A stretch of 64,000 nucleotides of DNA from Sordariomycetes sp. S80-01Y. Taxonomy: Eukaryota; Ascomycota; Sordariomycetes. The position numbers and the translations under genes are program-made. Below the pieces are notes generated by a model, which saw only the letters and a program-made list of their open reading frames with translations, ran no database searches and was not told the DNA's origin. The stretch covers positions 1,736,001 to 1,800,000 of the forward strand of contig JAXQJY010000033.1 in assembly GCA_037042185.1 (NCBI GenBank). The letters run 5' to 3'. Positions 35,849 to 46,019 of the stretch are shown one piece after another. How positions within the stretch are numbered: position 1 is the stretch's first letter; each line of letters starts with the position of its first letter.

Positions 35849-38800
35849 TTACTGAACATTCAAGAAAAGATCGTCACCTCTTCTCGTAGGTGTGAGTCGT
35901 GGCATCCACCTTGGAGTCGTGGGTTGGTTGAGCCCTTGGTTTGGCGTCCTCGGACCCCGATCCCACTTTGGATGAGCTTGCTCCATCGGAATAGCCATCT
36001 GCGCAGCCCTATCCGACCCTAGACGCTTGGCGAGCAGTGAAGACGAAGTAGACGCGTCAGAGACAGGAGAAGCGAAGGTGGTGAGTATCGGCGGTGCTGG
36101 GGGCATGTTGGTCTGCAGACGCGGCGGTTGTAGCTGCTGCTGCTGCGGTCGGTACGGTGCGGGTGCCGGCCTGAAATCGGCACGGAGGGGCGAGGGCTCT
36201 GGCTTTGGCTGTCTCAAGGCAAAGGGCTCGTAATCGCTGGGGGCGTCGGGCTGTGAATGCGCTGTAGAGTAAGGTTCGTACTCGCCAGGTCGCGCGCCCT
36301 GTGATTGGCGGGGGTTTGTTTGGTTCAGGGGTTGAGGGGCGGGTCGGTGGGTGGGTTGCAATTGGGGATAGGGGCCAACTTGTGGTCGCCATGGCTGTTG
36401 GCGGTACTGTTGCTGATAGGGTCTAGCATTTCGTCCAGGGTTGAAAGAGGGAATCACTTGCGAGGGGGGTCGGTTGAAAGAAGGGGGTCGATGGGCAGAG
36501 GGCAGTCGGCCCCGGTCGTCCGGTTCTGGTGACGGCTCGACTACCCTCATAGTAGGTAGCCGGGGCGGTGATCCGCTTCGCACATCACTTGGATTGTCTG
36601 CTGGCCTCCGACCTCGCGCGGGCATGCTGGGGCAAGGCATGCCTTGTTGCGGCTGCGTTTGTTGCTGCATGATACCCAAGGTGGGACTTGGCTGCCCAGG
36701 AGGATGGTACGGCCGTTGGCTGGGCGGTGGGCCCATCTGGTGGCCATCTCTCATGCGGTTGGGGACTTGAGGATACACCACCGGTGAACGGCCAGGCTCT
36801 TGACGTGGTGACTCTACCACGGGCGTCAGAGTCCTGCGCACCTCCGGCGGCGTCGGCTCCTTCGACTCGTCAGACGAGCTCTCGAAGAGCGTGATATCAC
36901 TGCTCCGCGACGAAGCACGATCCATCGGTGGTCTCGAGGTCTGACTTGCTGACGATGAATGTCGCTGATCGCCGGGCTTGTTGTAGAACAGGGGTCTTGG
37001 GGTGGGCGAGAGTTGCGAATAGATGCTCGAAGCAGCGGTTTGGCTGCGAGGAACCTGCCCGGTAGGCGAGATGGTCGCTGCAGGCGCGAGCGATGGCCGT
37101 TGTACAACACGTCCCTGGGAGAGAGAACTTCGCCGAACGTTACCTCTCGGGGGGAAGATGGGCATCACGTTCGTAGGCGGCGCCGTCTTGGGCTCGGGGC
37201 TCTCAGCAGGCTGCGCTGGAGCCAATACCCAGTTGCCGTGCTTGTCCGCAACGTACGATTGTGCGGCAGACTTTGGGCCGGCAGATGGAATCCTCCACAC
37301 CTGGCCTTCTGGTGATAGGCAGGAGTCTTCCTCAAATTCGGTCATTGTGCTTTCGCGGGCGCGAGAGATGCCGTCTGCCGCTGTGACGGTGCCTGTTTGA
37401 GGAATTTGAAGAGTGAGCGGCACAGGAGGGAGCTGCTTCTCCTCCTGCCTGGGAGGAGAATTCCTGACCTCCTCGGGTTGAGATTGCACAGGTCGTATTG
37501 AGTCGTTCTGTGTACCATAAGGCCGAACAGAGTCGATCCGGGGCGGGATGTTGCGGATGGCCTCGGTCCTTGGTGATGAGGGTCGGTTGCGATCCCTCGG
37601 GGGGCTCTGTTTGGTCATGAACCCCGTCAAAGGTGGTAGCTGCGGCGGCCCTTCGTCTCGCGAGGACGAGCCAGGGGATTCTTGCGGGGAGCCCGTGAGT
37701 CTTGCAAACATGGGTGGCATGACCGGCTTAGCAGGGAGTAGCTTCGACAGCCGACGAGCGCTAGGTGATTGCGAAGCAGGATCTCGCTTGAAGGGAGGTG
37801 ATAGGGCTAGACCAATTGCATCAGGCCCAGTGCTTGCTCTAGGATGAGTGCTTTGTCTAGTGTAAGCGGGGGGTGGTACGGCTTGCATGGGAGGGTCATG
37901 CACAGGGCCAGCAGGACCTGAAGGAGGCCAGAGGGTATTTCTTCGACTGTCCTCCCCACCACCTCCCCGGGGCTCGGAGTCGCCATTGTTGACGCGGTAG
38001 CCCCATGTGCTTCTGCGTGGGAAGAAACCGGTCTTGACGTCGGGATGTCTCTTTCTTCGACAATACCGCGCCAAGAAGACGGCACCGATGGCAATGGCGG
38101 CTGCTGCGGCAACACCAACAGAGATTCCAGCAACTTGACCGGTGTTCAATGTCGGACCTCCGCTACCCCCGTCCTCCTCGTTGTCCTCATCGTTCTCTGC
38201 GCTAGTCTCTGACGGCGGTACGGCTATCGTAGTCCCGCTGCCGCTGCTTGAGCTCTGGGTAGCACTTTCCGAAGAGCTTGATTGCCCTGTAGCTTCTGTG
38301 CTGCTTTCAACTGTTTCTGTTGGCTTGGGTATTATGGTGCCCCGTGTTATGGTTGGCCGAGGAGGGGGTGGCCGTGTTTCTGTCACTAGTGTTGTGGGCA
38401 GCGATGTTGGTAATGGAGGATGAGGGTCCGCCGTAGTAGCCTCCACAGGTGGAAAGCTGACGAAGTCGCCGCTAGCAGTCGGCAGAAGTAGGGAAGCCGT
38501 TATCAACGTGTGTGTAGGGTTGAGGGAGTCCTTCTGGTTCTCGCACATGAAGTAGGCCGCGTCCCTCGCGCTCTCTGCTCCCATGTCAGCGTCACCATCG
38601 TTTCCCGGGAGGCAAAGAAACTTACGACTTGCGTCATTCCCGGAGCAGGATCCAATCTGAGATTCAGCAGTGATGCACTGAACGGCAGCTTCCCCCAAAG
38701 TGAACTCTGACCTCCCCCGTGTCGAGCATAGACAATCTAGCGAGAAGTCTGGTCCACATCCTTGCCCACTGAAACTTATGTCGATGAATGAGAGAACGCA

Positions 38801-38935
38801 CTGCTCGGCGCATGCAGGAATGAAAGCCGAGACCCCTAAAGATAGCCTTGGAGAGGCGCAAACAGCTCGTGCGAATATTAAGAGGTTGAGTAGGGTGTAG
38901 AATGTCGGCGCTATGGCCATTCTGAGGAGCAACAT
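35849..38935 (-). CDS. CFEM-type cell-surface protein with one membrane span and a long proline-rich cytosolic tail
   Basis: Exons are 38935-38626 and 38577-35849 on the minus strand, giving 1,012 residues. A signal peptide (about 1-27, ending in VCAS) precedes a cysteine-rich domain beginning PACAEQC and containing the CLC pair. The 48-nt intron (38625-38578; GTAAGT donor, GCTGAC branch point) is a multiple of three and lacks stops. Splicing it removes one cysteine and leaves exactly eight, the CFEM number. A Ser/Thr/Pro stalk and acidic patch (ENDEDNEED) follow, then one span at about 253-274 and CRRKR. About 730 cytosolic residues are Pro/Ser/Arg/Gln-rich, including PPPAYT and many PxxP sites. 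By family knowledge CFEM proteins sit at the fungal surface, some acting as receptors or in haem uptake. This architecture suggests a surface sensor or adaptor, which is inference. Start alternative: the Met six codons in. Confidence 0.85.
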   Translation of the reverse strand: MLLLRMAIAPTFYTLLNLLIFARAVCASPRLSLGVSAFIPACAEQCVLSFIDISFSGQGCGPDFSLDCLCSTRGRSEFTLGEAAVQCITAESQIGSCSGNDASRKFLCLPGNDGDADMGAESARDAAYFMCENQKDSLNPTHTLITASLLLPTASGDFVSFPPVEATTADPHPPLPTSLPTTLVTETRPPPPRPTITRGTIIPKPTETVESSTEATGQSSSSESATQSSSSGSGTTIAVPPSETSAENDEDNEEDGGSGGPTLNTGQVAGISVGVAAAAAIAIGAVFLARYCRRKRHPDVKTGFFPRRSTWGYRVNNGDSEPRGGGGEDSRRNTLWPPSGPAGPVHDPPMQAVPPPAYTRQSTHPRASTGPDAIGLALSPPFKRDPASQSPSARRLSKLLPAKPVMPPMFARLTGSPQESPGSSSRDEGPPQLPPLTGFMTKQSPPRDRNRPSSPRTEAIRNIPPRIDSVRPYGTQNDSIRPVQSQPEEVRNSPPRQEEKQLPPVPLTLQIPQTGTVTAADGISRARESTMTEFEEDSCLSPEGQVWRIPSAGPKSAAQSYVADKHGNWVLAPAQPAESPEPKTAPPTNVMPIFPPRGNVRRSSLSQGRVVQRPSLAPAATISPTGQVPRSQTAASSIYSQLSPTPRPLFYNKPGDQRHSSSASQTSRPPMDRASSRSSDITLFESSSDESKEPTPPEVRRTLTPVVESPRQEPGRSPVVYPQVPNRMRDGHQMGPPPSQRPYHPPGQPSPTLGIMQQQTQPQQGMPCPSMPARGRRPADNPSDVRSGSPPRLPTMRVVEPSPEPDDRGRLPSAHRPPSFNRPPSQVIPSFNPGRNARPYQQQYRQQPWRPQVGPYPQLQPTHRPAPQPLNQTNPRQSQGARPGEYEPYSTAHSQPDAPSDYEPFALRQPKPEPSPLRADFRPAPAPYRPQQQQLQPPRLQTNMPPAPPILTTFASPVSDASTSSSLLAKRLGSDRAAQMAIPMEQAHPKWDRGPRTPNQGLNQPTTPRWMPRLTPTRRGDDLFLNVQ

Positions 38936-40368
38936 CTGAGACCGTAAGCCTGGGGCCTAATGTACGGGCGCGTCTGCCGGAAGCTATGAACTCCCTCCAA
39001 AAGAGACTCCGAAGTAGTGCAGCTCAGCGTGGCCAAGTTTGCAAAACGCTTCATAGCTAAAATTCCACCGCCCCGTAGGAACACCATGGCTAGAACAACA
39101 AGCGCAGACAAGCAGGTATCCAAGAAACACACTCACCTAAGTAAGAGAAGCCCGGCTTCCTGAGACGGCCAGCATCTCAGCAGGATTATTCTTCGTCAAG
39201 GATTACCGTCCCAAACAGAAGCGATCAAAGCAATGGATTTAAGATGCCGAGACGGAAACGGTCGATTAGTAGGACGGAGCCCGACAAAGGAAACGAAACG
39301 CTCCACGTACAAAGGAGAAAGGAAAATATGGAAAAGTGACGAGACGAGAGGGAAAGCAAAAGTGAAGCATGAAATGGTCAGAAAAAGAGCCCGAGGCCCG
39401 TGGAAGCGGCCATGGCTCTCACAAAAGTACGGAGTACGACGACCAGTAACCCAGAGCGCCCAAGCGCTGGGCCTCACACTCGTGAGTCGCGCAGCTGCGA
39501 TGTCATCGCGCAACCGCCGCCGCGGGCGTGGCTGGAAGGGATGGGACGTTTCCTTGTCTATTCTCGACCGTCCTGGTCCAATGGAAGCGGACCTGCAGGC
39601 GGTTATGCGGGGTGCCCAGTGGTTGGGAGTCCATGGTTGATGGAGGTTTAGCCGCCCTGGACTGGGCGCGTACGGCCTGGTATGCCGTCACGTGATGCAT
39701 CCCGAAGCAATCGCCCCAATCAGACGACGGGGGAGCGCGTGGAAGTGCTCTTGGGTGACGTGATGAAGATCTGTAACGGCATGGAAGCCTTGGCTTTGGG
39801 GAGATCGAGTTCGGGCAGCCCGTGTGTGTTGCGGCAGTAGCTTCGTTGGGAAGCGCTCACTCACGGCGTGACGGGACGATGTCGGGCCAATGTGGGCTAA
39901 CAGCCGCGCTCAGCTCTAATAAAGCGTGGCCAACTTTCGGTACTGGCCAGTACAAAGTAACAAGGCTGGCGGCAGCCTGATCCAGGTGTCATCCACGTTG
40001 CCTCACAGGGGACGGATGTGGAACGCGCTGATAGTCTCTAGAATTGTCTACCATAGTAAAGTCACCAAGCCGCCCAACAACAAACGTGCCAAAGACATGT
40101 GCATTCGGCCTCACCTCGCCCAGGTCAAAGGCAGCACGAGCACGGCCATGCTACATATGATCGATCAAGGAGGGAATTCCTATCGGCCAAGCTGACACAA
40201 CGAAAGACGCCGACGCCACGAAACACCACCGATAAAGTATCGAAAAAGAAGGTTGCGGGTGGAAACACGAATGCATATCACAACTTCGTAGTCCCCAAGC
40301 ACCTGTAAACCGTTAAGGGGCCGAGCTGTAGGCCGCTGCGTTTCGTAACATGCATGTCCAAGGGCCTA
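38936..40368. other. 1.4-kb intergenic interval
   Basis: Upstream region of the CFEM gene and 3' flank of SNF7, both on the minus strand. The purine-rich stretch 39270-39400 gives open frames on the + strand with no recognisable product. No supported gene. Confidence 0.55.
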
Positions 40369-41224
40369 CTACATGGCCATTTCGGCGCGCAGCTTCTCCA
40401 GCTCTGCCTCTTCGTCGTCCTCCACGACCTGTTTCTTGGCGGGCACAGCTGTTTCGTGTCAGTCCGCGTGACTTCCCAAATGCCGGTAGTTGGAATGGAC
40501 CACTTACGCTCCTGTTGGGCTGGTGAGGGCATCTTGTGGGCGACGGCATCTGTCGTTGGCACATTGCCGGTCTTGAGCATCTGCTCGTCCAGGTGCTCTT
40601 GCTGCATGGCCTCCAATTCGTCTTCCAGTTCCATGTCGTCGACCGGTTCGCCGAGCTGGTTCCCGGTGATCGCTTGGACGATCTCTTCGCTAAGGTCGTT
40701 CTGTTCCCGGAGTTTGTCCCTGTGTGCACCGTCAGCCCCATTCCCAATGCACCGATACTGGTACTCAATGCAGATACATACATTGTCTCGTCCACCTTGC
40801 CAGGCGTAAGCTTGCCATGAATCTGCTTCATGGCCTCGCCTGCCTTCTCCATCGCCGCCAACGTCTCCCTGTTGATATTCGCCGACTCGATCGAGTTGAT
40901 TTGCTGTTCCAACGTCCCTATTTGCGCCTGTGTCTGCTCCTGGGAGTGCTGGTGGGTCTTCTTGCGCTTCAACGCTGCCTTGGCCGCTATTGTTCTCTGT
41001 CAGCCTTGTTCGAGATCTTGTGGGCAGTGATGGTTGCGAGGCGTACCGTTCTTGTTGGTGTTGATGTTTTTCCGTGCAACAGCATCTTGCTCATCGATCT
41101 GTGACTGAAGATACTTGTCGCGCTTCTGCAGCATGTCCAGCTGCGAGCGGAGTCCGAGGATGGCATTCTTGGGGCTGTCCTTGCGCTTTTGGGCCGCGCC
41201 GCCACCGCCGAACCAGCCCCACAT
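40369..41224 (-). CDS. SNF7: ESCRT-III subunit Snf7/Vps32 (CHMP4)
   Basis: Four exons on the minus strand, 41224-41047, 40986-40782, 40719-40508 and 40448-40369, encode 224 residues. The three introns (60, 62 and 59 nt) have canonical ends, and all phases agree. The protein opens with MWGWFGGGGA and a basic helix region (KRKDSPKNAILGLR). Long charged helices follow, then an acidic second half (DDMELEDELEAMQQEHLDEQ). It ends in a Vps4-binding MIM1-like helix, EEAELEKLRAEMAM. Snf7 polymerises on endosomal membranes to form the filament that drives vesicle budding into multivesicular bodies. In filamentous fungi and yeasts it also joins the Rim/Pal alkaline-pH pathway. Length and ends match the family. 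Confidence 0.96.
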
Positions 41225-42090
41225 CCTGGATGATAGTTTCTGTAGGTCCTTCCGCCAAAAAGGTCAAGAACGCGCTTCAGAGGCGCTCGCGGTGTTGCGA
41301 CGAAGAGGTCGCTGGTTGCGGGGGTTATCGCTATGACGGGAGTGTGAGGATGATTGGAGGATGGTGGGGTTGACGGTCGAGAACTGCGCGACGTTGGTTA
41401 GCTCGCAGAAAGTGGTAGAAAATCAGCGAGAACTCACTCCTTTGCAAAGGTCTTTTCAACAAGAAAGATTCCCGTGCAGAGTCGTGGGAAATGAGGTCGT
41501 CGTAATCGAAGTGCGTGGATGGCTTAGGCTACGAAGGTTCTCGCGATAATGGTCACCTGTACTAGAGGTCTCGAGCCATTCCCTGCCGGGGGTATGACGG
41601 CACCGCTGGTCAGGCAACGGCCAGTTACCCGATTATTCCCCGCAGTCATGTGACAGCCCGGAACGCGAACCACTGGTTCCAGCATGAGCTTGGACCGGAT
41701 CCACGACTATTCCCAGGCAGTGTTGTTAAAGTTTATTCCAGTCCGCTCGGAATCAAGTTGAGTATACATATATTGTACGGTGCTCCAAAACAACTGCTAT
41801 TACAACAGTAGCCGGCCGTTGTCTCCATATCCCAAAGCAACTCATCCGTCTCATGACCGCGAGCATGCTGTAGGGTCTTCATGGACTGAGTGCTGCCCAG
41901 AATGCCGAAGAATCACGCGGTCGACTCAACCCCAAGTTGTGTCCAACTTCCAATGTCCGTATCATCCAACAGCCGTGTAGTAATAAGTCGTAAAACTCGC
42001 CTGCGTAAGTCTATATTCCCGCCGGACGCCATTCATTAGTCTTGCCCGCAAGCCCGCGAAACGATGATGTAAAGAGCTCGGTCTCCTGTT
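41225..42090. other. 0.9-kb intergenic interval
   Basis: SNF7 promoter and ANP1 3' flank. Local AT-rich sequence (GTATACATATATTG near 41762) may belong to ANP1 3'-end formation or to SNF7 upstream DNA. No gene supported. Confidence 0.5.
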
Positions 42091-43458
42091 TTAGGCGTTG
42101 CCCGGCTTTTCATCCGTATCAATGTGCCAAACGACATAATTGGGAAGGCCAACCACCTCGTAGCCAGCGCGCTTGGCCATCTTGGCGAAACCTTCGGTCT
42201 CAGCCTGATTCTCGAACGCGTAACTGGGGAAGTTGATTCCAGATCGGTGAACGTCGGCTTTGACAAGAATGCTGACACCACCGATACCATCCAGTGGAAG
42301 CTCTTCATCCGGATTTTCGCGCCAGTCGCCCATTTTGGCCATGTAGGTTCGTCCGGTGTCATACTCCTTGTAGCCTGGAATCATTAGTATGAGGATTTTG
42401 GGTTTCACAGACTAATGTACTAACCTTCAGCGAGCACGACGTCCTTGTCAAGGCTTGCGGCCAGCTTGAGGCCTTGTTCCGATTCGACCCAAGAGTTGTA
42501 GTCAACTGTCTTTTGTGTAAGCTGTGAGATCTTGTGCGATAGAGATTGACGTCACTCACACCGCCCTTCGATGTCCACGCCATTCTCATAGCGGTGAAAC
42601 CAGATGTTGGGCACTATTATGTCCTTGTCGTGGGCAATGAAGTCCTCCAAGATCTTTTCGGAACTTTCCACAATATCAACATCACGCCAGAAGACCCAGG
42701 AATGCTCGGGCTTCAGCGCAGCAGACAGGAGGTAGTTCCTCGCCTTGCCCAATGCCTTCCGTCGAGGGCCCTGTGCAGCGAAACCATGGCGCTCCTCCAC
42801 ATCATTAGACAGGACGAAATTGAAATCCTTCTCGACAATCATGGCATTGTGGAAGGGGATCTTGTCGGGGCGTTTTTGGATACGATCGAGTTCAGACGCG
42901 AGAACGGCGAGGGTGTCGTCGGAAGAGTCTCCGACCAAGAAGGCTAAATCGATGAGGTGGTGAGGATAGGTGAGTTCGGTGAGGAGCTCGAAGTACTTCG
43001 ACAGGTACGGGGCAGCGTCCTTTAGAGGCGTCAGGATCAGAACCCTCTCCTCGTTGATGATAGCCTTGTGCGTCGACTTAATCGGGTTCAGGTCGACGTG
43101 TTCGATTGTTGGCGAGTCTACGACGAGGGGTTTGTGGTGGTTAAAGGTGACAGGTGTTGACATGTGCGCGTTCCATCGTGCGTACTCGTTCTGTGACATG
43201 TCCATCGGCGACTTAGCAGGCCCCCAACAGTAGAAACTAGTTTGTGTCAGCGGGTTCCTATCCAGTGGAGAACGTATAGCCTCACCTCTGCATCTCTGAA
43301 GCGGAACTGCTGATGCCGCGCCATAGCAGTATCATGATGCCAAAGACTGCGCAGATGAGGAGGAACCGTGGCCTGGTCGCCAGGTTGACCACAGCTCGCA
43401 GTGGCGGCAGACGACCCCTCGCAGCCTTCCATTGCACGCCACCCTTTGGTAGAAGCAT
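42091..43458 (-). CDS. ANP1: Mannan polymerase II complex subunit Anp1 (GT62 family)
   Basis: Four exons on the minus strand, 43458-43286, 43236-42560, 42505-42425 and 42374-42091, encode 404 residues. Splice junctions recreate EGR-FDYNSWVESEQG and LAEG-YKEYDTGR. The start MLLPKGGVQWKA matches fungal orthologues as I remember them; an in-frame ATG 12 codons upstream (43494) is the alternative. The layout is type II membrane: a short cytosolic part, one span at about 31-47, and a lumenal catalytic domain. It contains RVLILTPLKDAA, PHHLIDLAFLVGD, AQGPRRKALGKARN and the metal-binding DVD of WRDVDIVESS (about 243-245). The closing block GLPNYVVWHIDTDEKPGNA is diagnostic for ANP1/MNN9/VAN1 proteins. 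In the Golgi these subunits extend the alpha-1,6-mannan backbone of wall glycoproteins. Confidence 0.95.
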
Positions 43459-44885
43459 GGCGAGCTCTGCGTGGAGTGAAGCTCCTAAAGTCACCCGAGA
43501 TCCTAGTCCAACGTCTCAGCGTCCCACGTCACGCGCAGTCGACCGGTAGCGAGGGGGGCAGTTCGTCCGGGGCGTCGGTCGCGAAGCGAGTACAACGCCT
43601 GTGGCGCATCCAGCGAAAGTGACGGAGTACAATGTCTTGAGATGCCGCTGCGCTGGGCGTTCGTCGAGGATTAAGGGGTGGTACGGACGAGGGAAAGGTG
43701 GCCGCCAAGAAAGGGACAAGAGGCAGAAGAGCGAGAGACTGCGACACCAGAAGAAAGTCTCCGAGTGGATGATGGGGTCTGGAGGGTTGTACGACGCGGT
43801 GGCACAGTATGTCGTGTCACGGTGTTGCTCGTCTGGATTGCGAAGAAGACGCCCTGTGCGTTGAGTTTGAGGTCGTCAACCGTCGGATTCCAGCGTCAAG
43901 GAGCGCCGCGTTGAGATTCCTCCTGCCACGATTGTGCCTGTCGCGGCAAATCAGGGTCGCGTGTCCGTAAAAGCTTGTTGCTACAGGGGACTTCGCTGGT
44001 ACCTCAGGCTGGGTCCGCCAATTCAACGGCTGCGGCTCAAGCTCGACCAAGCCCGTCGCCATGTTTCTATCTTGAGAATCCAGTACCACCAGAAGCTTCT
44101 AGCTTAACTTTCGAGGATATTCCATCTCCAGCGTCAAGTACATAAAAGGTAAGCGTAGATCCCCCACTTGTAAGTTGATCGTGTCTCGATGCTCGACCCA
44201 TCGGACCTTCGTGATGTGGTGCAAAAAGGTACCACACGCGTTCCCACTAATAAGGTACCTTGAATGCCAACGACGTGACCCGATGGCCACGTTCCAGACG
44301 CCCATGCGCATATAATCCAGGTCGTCTGCGTCTTTCGTGATATCAGCTTTGCTTTTTCTAAAGAGAATTCCCTTCGAGTTCCATATTCTCATGCGTATTG
44401 CGACTGGCACATTGCCGGCTAAGAAAGTACTCTGTGAAGAGGCTCCCATCATCGTTAGACCGCTTGTGATTGGATAGCTGCACCAAGTGAACTCTCAAGA
44501 ACATCGAAAGCAACGTACTACTTCGGCACGACAAAAAGTCATACCTCTAAGCAAGAAGATCAATTGCAACTCCCAATTTGGGGGAATATTATATCTCGAA
44601 GCCGCCTGTGTTCGGAATTGGCCGCATCATGGACCTTAAAACGTCTGCTGGCTGAGCTGCCCAGCTTGGTAGTCCGCAACTTGACGCGACCAGAAGGGCG
44701 TGCCAGCGACATGTTGCTTAGTGAAGCAGTTCTCACTCCTTCACCTCAATTACTGCCCACCACCTTCTTGTACCCGTTCATATCGGGGAGGCTCGACTCA
44801 GTTACTCCAATTGCTCGAAGTGTAGAGCCTGAACATCCTTTAAAAATCGACTGGTAGCCCGCAAAGTGTCAAACGACGACGTCAT
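43459..44885. other. 1.4-kb intergenic divergent promoter region
   Basis: Shared upstream DNA of ANP1 (-) and the glycosylase gene (+). A 117-codon minus-strand frame at 44099-44452 has mixed amino-acid content but no motif, no homologue known to me and no splice partners, so it is not called as a gene. Confidence 0.5.
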
Positions 44886-46019
44886 ATGCCACCCCTTTTC
44901 ACGACATTGCTTCGCGCTTGCCACACCCTCTCACAACCCACAACCGCCTCCTATACTCACATATCAACCATCATGTCAACGATGAACCGGCGCTCATTGC
45001 GCCTCAGCGCCCAATCCCAATCGGCCTCTAAAGCTATGCCGCCGCCACCTCAACCGCAGAAGCGCAAAGCCACAACAACACCCACAACTCCAACTAAGAA
45101 GCGCCTGCTTCCCAATGGCGCAACGCCGCCACCTCTCACGCCGACGCCCAGTGCAGTTGGCTTGATGGCGCAATCAAGTTCGCCAACACGGAGGCCTCGA
45201 AATGCGAGTGTGGCCAGACTGGCCGATCCAACGGCAACAAACGCTACGCTCCTTTCTCCGGAAACTTCAAGAGTGGTGACGAACCAGGACATCGAGCCAA
45301 TTGCTTCAAAGCTGCCAGGTGCGAGAACTACGACAGAGAATCTGTTGAAGGAGGCGAATGAACATTTAATCAAGGTCGATGCACGGATGAGACCGCTTGT
45401 TGAAAACAACTTTTGCAGGGTCTTCTCTCCTGAGGGCCTCGCGGAGAAGATTGATCCCTTTGAAAGCTTGACGAGTGGCATCATCTCACAGCAAGTCTCG
45501 GGAGCAGCGGCGAAGTCCATCAAGGCCAAGTTCGTTGCCTTGTTCAAGGACCTAATCGAGAATGAGAGGTTTCCCCATCCAACACGAGTCGCGGCGACCA
45601 AGATTGAGACGCTACGCACGGCCGGCTTGTCACAACGGAAGGCAGAGTATATTCAAGGCCTGGCGGAGAAGTTCGTCAAAGGAGAGCTGAGCGCTCAGAT
45701 GCTGCACGATGCGCCATACGAAGAAGTGGTTAAGAAGCTCATTGCCGTTCGGGGCCTTGGCTTGTGGTCTGTCGAAATGTTTGCGTGCTTCGGTCTGAAA
45801 AGGATGGACGTCTTCTCGTTAGGTGACCTTGGCGTGCAAAGAGGCATGGCGGCATTCGTCGGAAGAGATATTGCAAAGTTGAAGAGCAAAGGAGGCAAGT
45901 TCAAGTACATGTCTGAGAAGGACATGCTGGAGATGGCAGAGCCGTTCAAGCCATACAGAAGCTTGTTCATGTGGTACATGTGGCGGGTGGAGGAAACTGA
46001 TATCAGTACAATGGAGTAG
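44886..46019 (+). CDS. MAG1: DNA-3-methyladenine glycosylase II (HhH-GPD superfamily)
   Basis: An intronless gene of 377 residues. The ATG at 44973 (MSTMNRRSLRLSAQ) is an equally good start and would remove 29 residues that look like a weak mitochondrial leader. Residues up to about 125 are basic, Pro/Thr-rich and disordered, with a nuclear-signal-like KKR cluster. The glycosylase fold then begins: FESLTSGIISQQVSGAAAKS, a helix-hairpin-helix LIAVRGLGLWSVEMFACF, and the GPD-loop catalytic Asp in DVFSLGDLGVQRG. The last conserved element is PFKPYRSLFMWYMWR, normal for AlkA/Mag1 enzymes. The enzyme excises alkylated purines such as 3-methyladenine to start base-excision repair. The missing introns are unusual among neighbours but not suspicious. 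Confidence 0.94.
   Translation: MPPLFTTLLRACHTLSQPTTASYTHISTIMSTMNRRSLRLSAQSQSASKAMPPPPQPQKRKATTTPTTPTKKRLLPNGATPPPLTPTPSAVGLMAQSSSPTRRPRNASVARLADPTATNATLLSPETSRVVTNQDIEPIASKLPGARTTTENLLKEANEHLIKVDARMRPLVENNFCRVFSPEGLAEKIDPFESLTSGIISQQVSGAAAKSIKAKFVALFKDLIENERFPHPTRVAATKIETLRTAGLSQRKAEYIQGLAEKFVKGELSAQMLHDAPYEEVVKKLIAVRGLGLWSVEMFACFGLKRMDVFSLGDLGVQRGMAAFVGRDIAKLKSKGGKFKYMSEKDMLEMAEPFKPYRSLFMWYMWRVEETDISTME

Noticed and set aside
44099-44452. 117-codon minus-strand frame with mixed amino-acid composition
   Set aside because: It looks somewhat protein-like but matches nothing I know, has no splice partners and lies in a divergent promoter region. Transcript data would be needed.
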